The notes under the pieces were generated by a model. It was not told where the DNA came from. It saw nothing but the letters and a program-made list of their open reading frames with translations, and did no database searches. From assembly GCA_027047855.1 (NCBI GenBank), contig JALTTZ010000029.1, positions 1-34,435 of the forward strand: a DNA stretch of 34,435 nucleotides. The letters are read 5' to 3'. Shown here piece by piece: positions 8,458 through 16,741 of the stretch. The DNA is from Nitrososphaeria archaeon. GTDB lineage: Archaea > Thermoproteota > Nitrososphaeria > Geothermarchaeales > JDFR-13. Within the stretch, counting starts at the first letter, position 1; the number at the start of each line of letters is the position of its first letter. Made by a program: the position numbers and the translations under genes.

Positions 8458-8530
8458 ATTGCTCAGCCTGCCCGTCTGCTACATCTACCCCTAGACGGGG
8501 TATCAAATACTACAATGGCTCATCATCGCG
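8458..8530 (-). ncRNA. Probable C/D box sRNA
   Basis: Reverse complement: gcg-ATGATGA (C)-gccattgtagtat-TTGA (D')-TACCCC gtcta GGGGTA hairpin-GATGT (degenerate C')-agcagacgggcagg-CTGA (D)-gc. C box 8520-8526, D box 8463-8466; GC-rich island in an AT-rich intergenic region; first guide is complementary to 16S rRNA CUACAAUGGC. Confidence 0.65.
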
Positions 8531-8611
8531 AATGTTCCAATATTATATCTAATTCCTTTTGTCATATATTTATGTAACTATTTACCTAACTTCTTTAATC
8601 AGCTTAGTAAG

Positions 8612-9505
8612 TTATTTTGTTGTCTTGGCTGTTTCCCATAGTGCCTTCGACGCACCTTTCCAAACCATTGGGATATAAATTAGACTTGATAGGTAGGCTA
8701 TGATTGTTGATATGACTTTTTTTATGTTTTTTGACTTGTATAGTTCCCTTATAAAGAGTGCTATCTGAGTTTTTAGACTGAGTTTTGTTTTTATGGTGTT
8801 ATTTACTATTTTTTCTAATTGTTTATGACCTAAGTATGCTCTTATTACCTGGGAGGTAAATTCGTATAGTTTTAGTGGAGGCTTAAAAAATACCTCGGTG
8901 TTTCCCAAATATACCGTAGCGAATCCCATTCTGCTTACCATACATTGTAGGTAAAGATCGACTGAGATTGTATCTGGTGGTATGTAGATATTTCTCGCAA
9001 TTTTCTTGCGGAGGGCTAGCGCTCTTCCCATTATTGTAAATTGGGCTTGGGGATATAATGTTCTTATTGTATGAAGCCATTCGTTTATTGTTTTTGTAGC
9101 TAGAGCAGCTATTGATTTGAGTTCGATTGTTCGTGTTCTGCATCCCACTATTCCTATTTTTGGGTTACTTGCTAGAGTTTTAGCGAGTTTTTCTATTACT
9201 TTCGGGGATAGTGAAATATCTGCATCGAGTAGTATTATTGTGTCTCCATCGGCTTCTCGAAATATCGTATTCCAAGCATTTGATACTCCCATTCTTTCAT
9301 TATTATGGATAAATTTTATGTTAAAGGGATATTTGGTCTCTCTTAGATGTTTACTAACCATCTCTGGTGTGTCGTCATTACTGTCATCGACTATTATAAC
9401 TTCTCTTATTGGTGAACCTGAATCGAATTCTTTCTTTAGTTGGGTTAGGAGTTTTATTAAGTTTTCTCCCTCGTTGTAGGCAGGTATTCCGATGGTTATT
9501 TCCAA
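8612..9505 (-). CDS. Family 2 glycosyltransferase
   Basis: ITIGIPAYNEGENLIKLL, VIIVDDSNDDT, ILLDADISLSP (DxD), C-terminal hydrophobic segment. Confidence 0.92.
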   Translation of the reverse strand: MEITIGIPAYNEGENLIKLLTQLKKEFDSGSPIREVIIVDDSNDDTPEMVSKHLRETKYPFNIKFIHNNERMGVSNAWNTIFREADGDTIILLDADISLSPKVIEKLAKTLASNPKIGIVGCRTRTIELKSIAALATKTINEWLHTIRTLYPQAQFTIMGRALALRKKIARNIYIPPDTISVDLYLQCMVSRMGFATVYLGNTEVFFKPPLKLYEFTSQVIRAYLGHKQLEKIVNNTIKTKLSLKTQIALFIRELYKSKNIKKVISTIIAYLSSLIYIPMVWKGASKALWETAKTTK

Positions 9506-9515
9506 GATTTATCAC

Positions 9516-9926
9516 CTATAATGAAGTTCTTTCCTCCGCTGTCCACCATGCTGTGTCCGGATTTTCATCGATGTATACAGCTATCCATCTTGATCCTCTA
9601 TTTTCATCACGTATCTTTAAAAGTCTTATTAGATAATGGGTGAATGTGGGGTAATCATATACCTCCCATATTACTCCATATACTATCTTTAGGGTTTCTA
9701 TTCCCGTGTCAAGGAAATATCCTTCGGATATGAGGAGTTTTATTATTTCACTTCGGCCTTTATATTTTTCTAGGCTTTTCTCGATGCAGTCTATAATTTC
9801 TTTGTCTTTGTTTGGATTTGCTCTGTAGAAGGCCACTCTAGTGTTTTTGTATTTTCTTATTGATTCATGTTCTGTTACTTGTCTTAGCTCTTCACTTAAG
9901 TCATCTAATATGTTGTCAGTTAACAT
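9516..9926 (-). CDS. Hypothetical protein upstream of the glycosyltransferase
   Basis: 136 aa ORF, ATG start, same strand, 10 nt gap to the glycosyltransferase; no recognised family. Confidence 0.6.
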   Translation of the reverse strand: MLTDNILDDLSEELRQVTEHESIRKYKNTRVAFYRANPNKDKEIIDCIEKSLEKYKGRSEIIKLLISEGYFLDTGIETLKIVYGVIWEVYDYPTFTHYLIRLLKIRDENRGSRWIAVYIDENPDTAWWTAEERTSL

Positions 9927-10024
9927 GTATAGCTCACTTGCAACATTTTCTCATGATTAATATCTTAATATTTTCTATCGTCCTATAGAAATATTTTTGT
10001 TGACATCATTGAGGTGAGGCTTGG

Positions 10025-10450
10025 TTGAAGGTTGGTGGCGTTGAGAGAATTTTTATAGGGAGATTGAAGAGAGGTGATGACGTCCTAAAGGAGTTAACAA
10101 GGATAGTTGAGGAGAACAATATAAAAAGTGGGGCTGTTCTGCTTATCGGAAGCCTGGATAGGGTGAATGTCGGATATTTCAATGAGGAGACGGGTGAGTA
10201 TGATAACTTTGTGGGTGAAGGATTCTATGAACTTGTTTCGGGTGTAGGTAATATTTCATGGAGGGATGGCAAGCCGGTTGTACATGTACATATCTCTGCC
10301 GCATCTCATGAAGGGGATATAAAGGTAGGTCATTTGCTTGAGGGAAATATATCTTCTTTAACTGTCGAATATGTTATTTTTGCATTTGACTTCAAGGTTG
10401 AGCGGAAGTATGACGAGGAGACTAAGTTGTCATTATTAGATACGGAGTAA
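10025..10450 (+). CDS. PPC (DUF296) domain protein, putative DNA-binding
   Basis: Low-methionine start TTG with gaggtgagg upstream; FIGRLKRGDDVLKELTRIVEENNIKSGAVLLIGSLDRVNVGYF...PVVHVHISAASHEGDIKVGHLLEGN is typical of PPC domains. Confidence 0.85.
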   Translation: MKVGGVERIFIGRLKRGDDVLKELTRIVEENNIKSGAVLLIGSLDRVNVGYFNEETGEYDNFVGEGFYELVSGVGNISWRDGKPVVHVHISAASHEGDIKVGHLLEGNISSLTVEYVIFAFDFKVERKYDEETKLSLLDTE

Positions 10451-11362
10451 TTGTTGGTGATTACCATTATTGGGCTTGTTGGTCTGGTTACCCTAGATGT
10501 AAATGTAGTTGGTTCAATTATTAGGGAAGGTGTAGGGGGGTCTATATATTATATATCTAGGGCTCTAGATGTATTGGGTGTTGACTATAAGGTTCTAACC
10601 GCAGTGGGAGAGGGTTTTCCTCTTTCTTCACTGGAATCAGAGTCGGGGGTGTTTCAGATTAAGAAATACAGAGGACCATCTCTTTTATTCAAGAATATAT
10701 ATAGTGGTGGCTTGCGTGAGCAGAGGGTCGAAAATTATGGCTATATGTTTGACATAGGGGATATTTTGGAGTATTTTTGTAATCTTGATTTGGATATATT
10801 GGGTATTGTTCCGGTTCTAGGGGAAATATCCATAAATGACCTTCTTACATTGAGTGGATACTTTGATGTTGGTGTGGATCCTCAAGGTGTAGTCAGGGAG
10901 GTAAGTAATGGATGGGTGGTGGGGAGGCATATATCACCGAACTATTTTATGAAAACTAAAATACTGAAAGTTTCGAACGACGAATTGTCGTATATTTTTT
11001 CTAATTCGGATGAATTTATGGATTTTGTTGATGTTTATAAGGGAGGTCTAGCGATCACACTGGGTGTTAAAGGGTCAGTAGTGGTTTATGATAATTCAAT
11101 GTTTTATGTCCCGTCTATTCCTGTTTATGGGGATATAGATACTACTGGTGCTGGTGATGTATATATGGCTGGTCTTTTGTATGGGTATGGCTCTGGTATG
11201 GATTTCTTAGACAGTGCTGTTTTGGCCACCGCCCTTAGTTATACATTAATTTCGGGGGGTATCTCGTCGCTTAAACAGTTTCCAAGTTATATTAATCATA
11301 TAAAGGATGGTGTTGAGAGGTTGGATGAAGAATCTTTGATTGTTTATATTGGGTACGTGTGA
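10451..11362 (+). CDS. PfkB family carbohydrate/nucleoside kinase, divergent
   Basis: C-terminal PfkB signature DIDTTGAGDVYMAGLLYGYG, LAITLGVKGSVVV; begins immediately after the PPC stop codon (TAA then TTG). Confidence 0.8.
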   Translation: MLVITIIGLVGLVTLDVNVVGSIIREGVGGSIYYISRALDVLGVDYKVLTAVGEGFPLSSLESESGVFQIKKYRGPSLLFKNIYSGGLREQRVENYGYMFDIGDILEYFCNLDLDILGIVPVLGEISINDLLTLSGYFDVGVDPQGVVREVSNGWVVGRHISPNYFMKTKILKVSNDELSYIFSNSDEFMDFVDVYKGGLAITLGVKGSVVVYDNSMFYVPSIPVYGDIDTTGAGDVYMAGLLYGYGSGMDFLDSAVLATALSYTLISGGISSLKQFPSYINHIKDGVERLDEESLIVYIGYV

Positions 11363-11376
11363 ATGTTCCTGTGAGA

Positions 11377-11652
11377 TCAGTATTTTATTCTGAAGTCTTT
11401 GAATTCTCCTTTGTATTCCTCTTCAATGATCTCCACTTTATCTACTCTGGCGAGTGGTGGGCCTTTGTGGAAAAACTCTATCATCTCCTCTATTTTATCT
11501 TCATCTCCTTCGACTATGGCTTCTACCCTGCCATCGGGTAGATTTCTTATCCAACCGGTTACTCCTAACTGCTCGGCTAGTTCTTTAGATGTGTATCTGA
11601 AGAATACTCCCTGCACTCGTCCTGATATAAACACGTGTATTCTTTTTTTCAT
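11377..11652 (-). CDS. acyP: Acylphosphatase
   Basis: MKKRIHVFISGRVQGVFFRYTSKELAEQLGVTGWIRNLPDGRVEAIVEGDEDKI. ORF track extends to 11664; ATG at 11652 preferred. Confidence 0.95.
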   Translation of the reverse strand: MKKRIHVFISGRVQGVFFRYTSKELAEQLGVTGWIRNLPDGRVEAIVEGDEDKIEEMIEFFHKGPPLARVDKVEIIEEEYKGEFKDFRIKY

Positions 11653-11730
11653 GTGTATCACCATAGTGGTTGCATTATGTGATTTGTTTGCTTATATGAT
11701 TAAATTTATTTAGGATATATTTTAATTGTC

Positions 11731-12651
11731 CTAGAGGCTTTCGGCGTCGTAGCCCAGTCTTTGCAGTTCCTTTGCAAATGTGGCTGAGTATCCGAATATA
11801 GTATAGATTTTTCTAGGGTTTACCTTGTCGATTACTCTGAGGAGTCCTAGGAAGTCGGCGTGGTCACTTAAAGGTAGGCCTTTATCTTCTTTGCCCACCA
11901 TCCATCCTGTGAGTCTTATTATTCTCGTGTTAAGGTTGAATTTTGATGTATCGACTCTGGAGTTTGTTCCTTTTATTAGTAGGAATGGCTCTGTTATATC
12001 GGATTTGTTTAATATATTATACTTGCAGTTTGTTAGGTATCCCAGTTTTCTGTATGATTCATTGTATTTATGGACTGCCTTGGATACATATAGGTTATTA
12101 TAGTTTCTAAATAGATTGGTCAGAAGTTGTGTTTTTCCGAGGGGATAGGCCTCCAGAATCACATTAGTTCCATTTATAACGGACTTATATACAGTCTGTA
12201 TCAATTTCTCTATTAGTCTGTTATATTCTCCAAATATGTATCTTCTCTTTCCATAGGTGGCTTCAATAATTAGTATGTCTGCTTGGGGTGGTTTGAATCC
12301 CCTAAGGAATTCTCTATCGAATATGTTTAAGTCTCCAGTGTATAGGATTTTTCCGTCTATTAGGAATGCTCTTGATCCTAATATGTGTCCATTCTCTATC
12401 ATTTCTATGTCTTTGTGTCTATCTTGGTCTAGGGCGTTATAGGTATATCCCCGGGTTCTTGCCAATTCTAATGTTTCCTTCGAGGATAGTACTTGAATAT
12501 TTCGGCCGCTTGGGAGGTGGTCGGTGTGAGCGTGGGATATCATATATATGTCTGCACTAACATTCTTTGGAACTTTGTCTAGTGCATATCTATATTTGTT
12601 TGTGTCTATTACTATGCCATTGCCTACTTTCCTTATGTTTATGTAGCTCAT
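11731..12651 (-). CDS. Metallo-beta-lactamase fold exonuclease-like protein (RNA-processing/ligase-associated type)
   Basis: SHAHTDHLPS, GHILGSRAFLIDGKILYTGD, ADILIIEATYGK, LPLSDHADFLGLL. Confidence 0.85.
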   Translation of the reverse strand: MSYINIRKVGNGIVIDTNKYRYALDKVPKNVSADIYMISHAHTDHLPSGRNIQVLSSKETLELARTRGYTYNALDQDRHKDIEMIENGHILGSRAFLIDGKILYTGDLNIFDREFLRGFKPPQADILIIEATYGKRRYIFGEYNRLIEKLIQTVYKSVINGTNVILEAYPLGKTQLLTNLFRNYNNLYVSKAVHKYNESYRKLGYLTNCKYNILNKSDITEPFLLIKGTNSRVDTSKFNLNTRIIRLTGWMVGKEDKGLPLSDHADFLGLLRVIDKVNPRKIYTIFGYSATFAKELQRLGYDAESL

Positions 12652-12717
12652 TCTATTTTCAAAATATTTGTATAACTTAGTTTGAATATAACTATTTATT
12701 GTAAGGGTGCATTATCT

Positions 12718-13926
12718 ATGGCGGATTTGAGGATCGGTATTATTGGTAAGACTAATACTGGTAAGACGACTTTCTTTAATGCGGCTACATTGTTGAATGC
12801 GGAGATTCAGCCTTATCCCTTTACCACTAAGAGGCCTAACATTGGTGTGGCTCATGTATCGTCGCCGTGTGTTTGTAGGGAGTTTAATGTGAAGTGTCAA
12901 CCTAGGAATAGTGTGTGTATTGGTGGGTGGAGGTTCCATAGAATAACGCTTATCGACTTGCCCGGTTTGATTAAGGGGGCTCACATGGGTAAGGGCTTGG
13001 GTAACCAGTTCTTGGGTGTTGCAGCCCAGTCTGATGCATTGATTCATCTTGTGGATGCATCTGGAAGCATTGATGCCGAGGGTAATATTGTTGAAGTTGG
13101 ATACGGGGACCCTCTGGCTGACTATTATGATATTGAAGAAGAGCTTGCCCTCTGGTATCATCGGATTATTGAAGGTAATAGAATGACTATAGAGAAGCAT
13201 GAGAAGAATATTGGTCTGGTTGACGCTTTGTATTCTGTTTTATCGGGTATTAAGGTTAAGAAGGAGCATATTGAGGAGGCTTTGATACTTAGTGGTTTGG
13301 AGGATATTCCATTTAAGGATTGGAGTATGGATGATTCCAAGGTATTTGCTTATCGTGTAAGAGAAATATCTAAGCCAACGATCGTGGTAGCGAACAAGAT
13401 TGATTTGGAGGGTGCTGAGAAGAATTACATTAAGCTTAACAATACTCTTAAGGATGTCGTGGTTATCCCTGCTTCAGCCGATTCTGAGCTTGCTCTGCGA
13501 AGGGCTGAGCAGAAAGGATTGGTCGAGTATATTCCTGGTGATGAGGAGTTCCGTGTTAAGGATCCTTCTAGGCTCACGGCTAAGCAGAAGAAGGCACTTG
13601 AGTATATGGAGCGGTTTGTATTCTCCAAGATTATGAGGACTGGTGTGCAGTTCGCATTGAATACTCTTGTCTTTAAGGTTATGGGGTACAAATACGTATA
13701 TCCTGTTCATGATATTGAGAGGCTGAGTGATAGGAAGGGAAGAGTGTTGCCTGATGTCTATTTATTGCCAAGGGAGGCGGATCTCGAAGATTTGGCTGGA
13801 GAAATTCATACAACACTGAGGAAGAATCTTTTGCATGGCATTGATGTTCGAACGGGTATTAAACTACCGCGTAATTATATCCTTCATGACAGAGATGTGG
13901 TTCACCTGGTTGTTGCTCGTAGATGA
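12718..13926 (+). CDS. TRAFAC GTPase, OLA1/YchF-like archaeal type
   Basis: G1 GIIGKTNTGKTTFFNAAT, G3 LIDLPGLIKGAHMGKGLGNQFLG, G4 VANKIDLEG, C-terminal TGS-like region. ORF track starts at 12682; ATG at 12718 preferred. Confidence 0.93.
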   Translation: MADLRIGIIGKTNTGKTTFFNAATLLNAEIQPYPFTTKRPNIGVAHVSSPCVCREFNVKCQPRNSVCIGGWRFHRITLIDLPGLIKGAHMGKGLGNQFLGVAAQSDALIHLVDASGSIDAEGNIVEVGYGDPLADYYDIEEELALWYHRIIEGNRMTIEKHEKNIGLVDALYSVLSGIKVKKEHIEEALILSGLEDIPFKDWSMDDSKVFAYRVREISKPTIVVANKIDLEGAEKNYIKLNNTLKDVVVIPASADSELALRRAEQKGLVEYIPGDEEFRVKDPSRLTAKQKKALEYMERFVFSKIMRTGVQFALNTLVFKVMGYKYVYPVHDIERLSDRKGRVLPDVYLLPREADLEDLAGEIHTTLRKNLLHGIDVRTGIKLPRNYILHDRDVVHLVVARR

Positions 13927-14870
13927 ATATGAGAACTAGACTCTATGTTGGGGAGAATCTATTCAAATATGGGTTTGAGAACCATCCTTTATCTACTAAA
14001 AGATATGCGAGGTTTTTAGAGTTATTGGAAAATGATGCTGCTTTGAAGAGTTCTTTAGAGTTTTTCGAGGTTGACGGATTATGTAACGAGAGGATTCTCC
14101 GCTTATTTCATACCTCTGAATATATAGGTCGTGTTAAAAAGTTGTCTGAGAGAGGCTATGGGTATATAGACTATGGAGATACTCCAGTATTCAAAGGTAT
14201 CTTTGAGGTTTCATTGGCCTCCGTGTGTGCCTCCGTATATGGTTTGGACTTTGCATATAATCACCGTTCCATTGCTGTTAATCTTGCTGGAGGGTGGCAT
14301 CATGCATATAGAGATAGGGGTTCCGGCTTCTGCGTGTTCAATGATATAGGTGTTAGTATCGAGGTATTGAGGTCTAAATATGGTAATGATTTAAAATTCT
14401 ATTATATAGATATTGATGCGCATCATGGAGATGGGGTATATTACTCGTATGAGTCGGATCCCAATGTATATATATTTGATATTCATGAGGATGGTAGATT
14501 TCTATTTCCAGGTACTGGTGGTTGGATGGAGCGTGGGTCTGGTAAAGCTTTTGGGACCAAGACGAATATTCCACTTCCCCCTTGGTCTGGTGATGAGCAG
14601 TTACTCTCATATATCGATAATTTGATAGAGGATGTGTTTAAGGTCTCGCCAGATGTAATTGTTTTTCAGGCTGGTCAGGATGGGTTAGCGGGTGATCCAC
14701 TTACTCACCTCCAATACAGTGATCAAGGATATTTAAAGGCGGTTGAGCGTGTATTTGGGGTTGCTAAGGACCTTAATATCGGCATTTTATATTTAGGTGG
14801 TGGAGGATATCAACCCAATAAGGTGGCTGAAAATTGGATAAGGGTTCTGAGGATCGCGGTGAATCTCTAG
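13923..14870 (+). CDS. Histone deacetylase/AcuC-like deacetylase
   Basis: NLAGGWHHAYRDRGSGFCVFNDIGVSI, YYIDIDAHHGDGVYYSY, QAGQDGLAGDPL, YLGGGGYQ: zinc ligands and active-site His pair present. Confidence 0.93.
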   Translation: MNMRTRLYVGENLFKYGFENHPLSTKRYARFLELLENDAALKSSLEFFEVDGLCNERILRLFHTSEYIGRVKKLSERGYGYIDYGDTPVFKGIFEVSLASVCASVYGLDFAYNHRSIAVNLAGGWHHAYRDRGSGFCVFNDIGVSIEVLRSKYGNDLKFYYIDIDAHHGDGVYYSYESDPNVYIFDIHEDGRFLFPGTGGWMERGSGKAFGTKTNIPLPPWSGDEQLLSYIDNLIEDVFKVSPDVIVFQAGQDGLAGDPLTHLQYSDQGYLKAVERVFGVAKDLNIGILYLGGGGYQPNKVAENWIRVLRIAVNL

Positions 14871-15940
14871 CAGTTGTGGATAGGCCGGGTCTTCATGACC
14901 TATTTATTTACAGGATTAATGTTGACCACGGTTATTTAGTTGGTTTTTTAGAATTGCCAGAGGAGCACGTGAGTCTCTATCCAGTTGTTGATTTTATTGT
15001 TGATGAGGAGATTCTGGGCTATGTATCGTTTATGGAGAAGATTGTTCTTGACGAGTTCTATCGTGTTCCTCCTATGACCTTCGCTGTCATCGGTTTTTAT
15101 AATTCCTATGGGGATGAGTATGTCGTTCCTCGATTAGGCAAGTTCTTGAAGGATGGATTTAGAGTGTGGACTGTTCAGTGGTTTTCATGGGACGTGAAAC
15201 CTGTGTCGACTGGATACTCTTCTTGGTTTAATTATGTCTTGTCTTTCTCCAGGTTCCTTCCATCAAGATATAGACCTGAGGTCATCAATGGGAAGGTGAA
15301 CTTAATAACCAATAATATCAAGTTTTTCAATTATACGTGTTTTAATGGATGGGTTGATGTCGGGAAATTGGCTAGCCATTTTGATGGACTAGCCGACTCT
15401 AGTGTAGTAATTTTTCCTCCAAATCTTTTAGATTTACCGACATACTCGGATGGTGAGTTGGTTTATAAGGCCTTATTTTTACATTTTGACAGTTTTCAAG
15501 ATATGTTGGATACTAGTTCTGCTCTGGAAGCTTGTGCTGGGCGGGTGCTCAATGTGTATAGTGATTTCTTCCATAGTCTGGTTTCGAGAGGCGATAACAT
15601 CTATATATTCCCTTTTTTTGTATCTTCTAATGGTGGTCTAAATATAGTATATCTCATATTTAGTGAGGGTAAGTGGTCTGTTGTTTATGGTCCCGTTTAT
15701 GAAGGCGAGGATTTTGTTTTAGATCCGTTCGGTGTCTACAAGGGGAGAAAATTAAAGGTTTTCTTTGGTTTGTGGGGTAGGGTTAGACATCGTAAGGGCT
15801 GGAGTCTAATTGATTACCTGAATTTTGATGGGTACAAGACGATTTTGTCTAGAATGTTTTTTGAGCTTAGGTATGGGGGGAAAATAATATATTCTGGACC
15901 TTCGAAAGTAGGTGTTTTGAGTCTTCCAGAAAATGTATAA
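14834..15940 (+). CDS. Hypothetical protein translationally coupled to the deacetylase
   Basis: 368 aa ORF overlapping the deacetylase 3' end (TTG 14834) or starting at GTG 14876; no recognised motif. Confidence 0.65.
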   Translation: MDKGSEDRGESLAVVDRPGLHDLFIYRINVDHGYLVGFLELPEEHVSLYPVVDFIVDEEILGYVSFMEKIVLDEFYRVPPMTFAVIGFYNSYGDEYVVPRLGKFLKDGFRVWTVQWFSWDVKPVSTGYSSWFNYVLSFSRFLPSRYRPEVINGKVNLITNNIKFFNYTCFNGWVDVGKLASHFDGLADSSVVIFPPNLLDLPTYSDGELVYKALFLHFDSFQDMLDTSSALEACAGRVLNVYSDFFHSLVSRGDNIYIFPFFVSSNGGLNIVYLIFSEGKWSVVYGPVYEGEDFVLDPFGVYKGRKLKVFFGLWGRVRHRKGWSLIDYLNFDGYKTILSRMFFELRYGGKIIYSGPSKVGVLSLPENV

Positions 15941-15946
15941 TTTGGT

Positions 15947-16741
15947 TTATAAGAGCGTTAGTGGTGTGTTTCTCTTGAAGTAGGATTGTTCAAATATTTT
16001 TCTTATTTGGCTTACCTTCTCTATTGTTATGTTTTCGGTGGATTGTGATATGTCTTCATATATTTCTTCATCTGTTTTGCTGCTTATTATACCCTCTAAT
16101 ATGGCGTCTATAACCATATCGTCTTGCAGTTTTACCATATTTTTAAAATTTATCCATTTTTCGTCTGGATCCGTTCCTTTGGTATATTGAAGTATGTGTA
16201 GCCGGCTTATTAGTTTCTTCGTTTGGGTTTTATATATTTTGGTTAGCGGTAGTAAGTCCATTGATTTCATGTATATTTGGTTGAAGATTCCCAATAGCCA
16301 ATTGCTTCTAGTTATATCTCCAATTAATAGGAGGTTTCTACTATCGGCAAGTTCCCGTAGAATTAAGGCTTCTATTACCTCGTTGGCAGCCACTTTCTTG
16401 TTGGATATATATGAGCGGATATAACTGTTTATATCTCTTGCTATTGAACCTATCTCTATATACTCATATGAGATTCTAAGGAACTTCATCAGTTTGTCTA
16501 GGTTTGGAGGCATTTTGTACCGTCTTTCGCTTATAAAGTATATCGCGTTGACTCGGCCCGGGTTTCTCAATGATCTAACGCCTATAGCGGATAGAAGAAT
16601 GGATTCGAATGTGTTTTTAATATTTATTAATATTCCTTGTTTATTTCGTTCTTCAACGGTATCTCGTATATCCTTGGTTATGGTGTATATTGTGTGGTCT
16701 ACATTGAAGAGTTTGATTGATTTGATTAGTCTGCTGGTCAT
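15947..16741 (-). CDS. Degenerate NAD+ synthetase (NadE)-like protein
   Basis: NLLLIGDITRSNWLLGIFNQIYMKSMDLLPLTKIYKTQTKKL aligns with the NadE motif [40 protein letters not shown]; C-terminal SYFKRNTP resembles SEHKRxxP; the SGGxDS loop is replaced by INIKNTFES. Confidence 0.7.
   Translation of the reverse strand: MTSRLIKSIKLFNVDHTIYTITKDIRDTVEERNKQGILINIKNTFESILLSAIGVRSLRNPGRVNAIYFISERRYKMPPNLDKLMKFLRISYEYIEIGSIARDINSYIRSYISNKKVAANEVIEALILRELADSRNLLLIGDITRSNWLLGIFNQIYMKSMDLLPLTKIYKTQTKKLISRLHILQYTKGTDPDEKWINFKNMVKLQDDMVIDAILEGIISSKTDEEIYEDISQSTENITIEKVSQIRKIFEQSYFKRNTPLTLL

Noticed and set aside
8471-8499. Hairpin cccgtct...agacggg read as an intrinsic terminator of ogt
   Set aside because: Large loop, no following U-tract, and the C/D box interpretation on the opposite strand explains more of the sequence.
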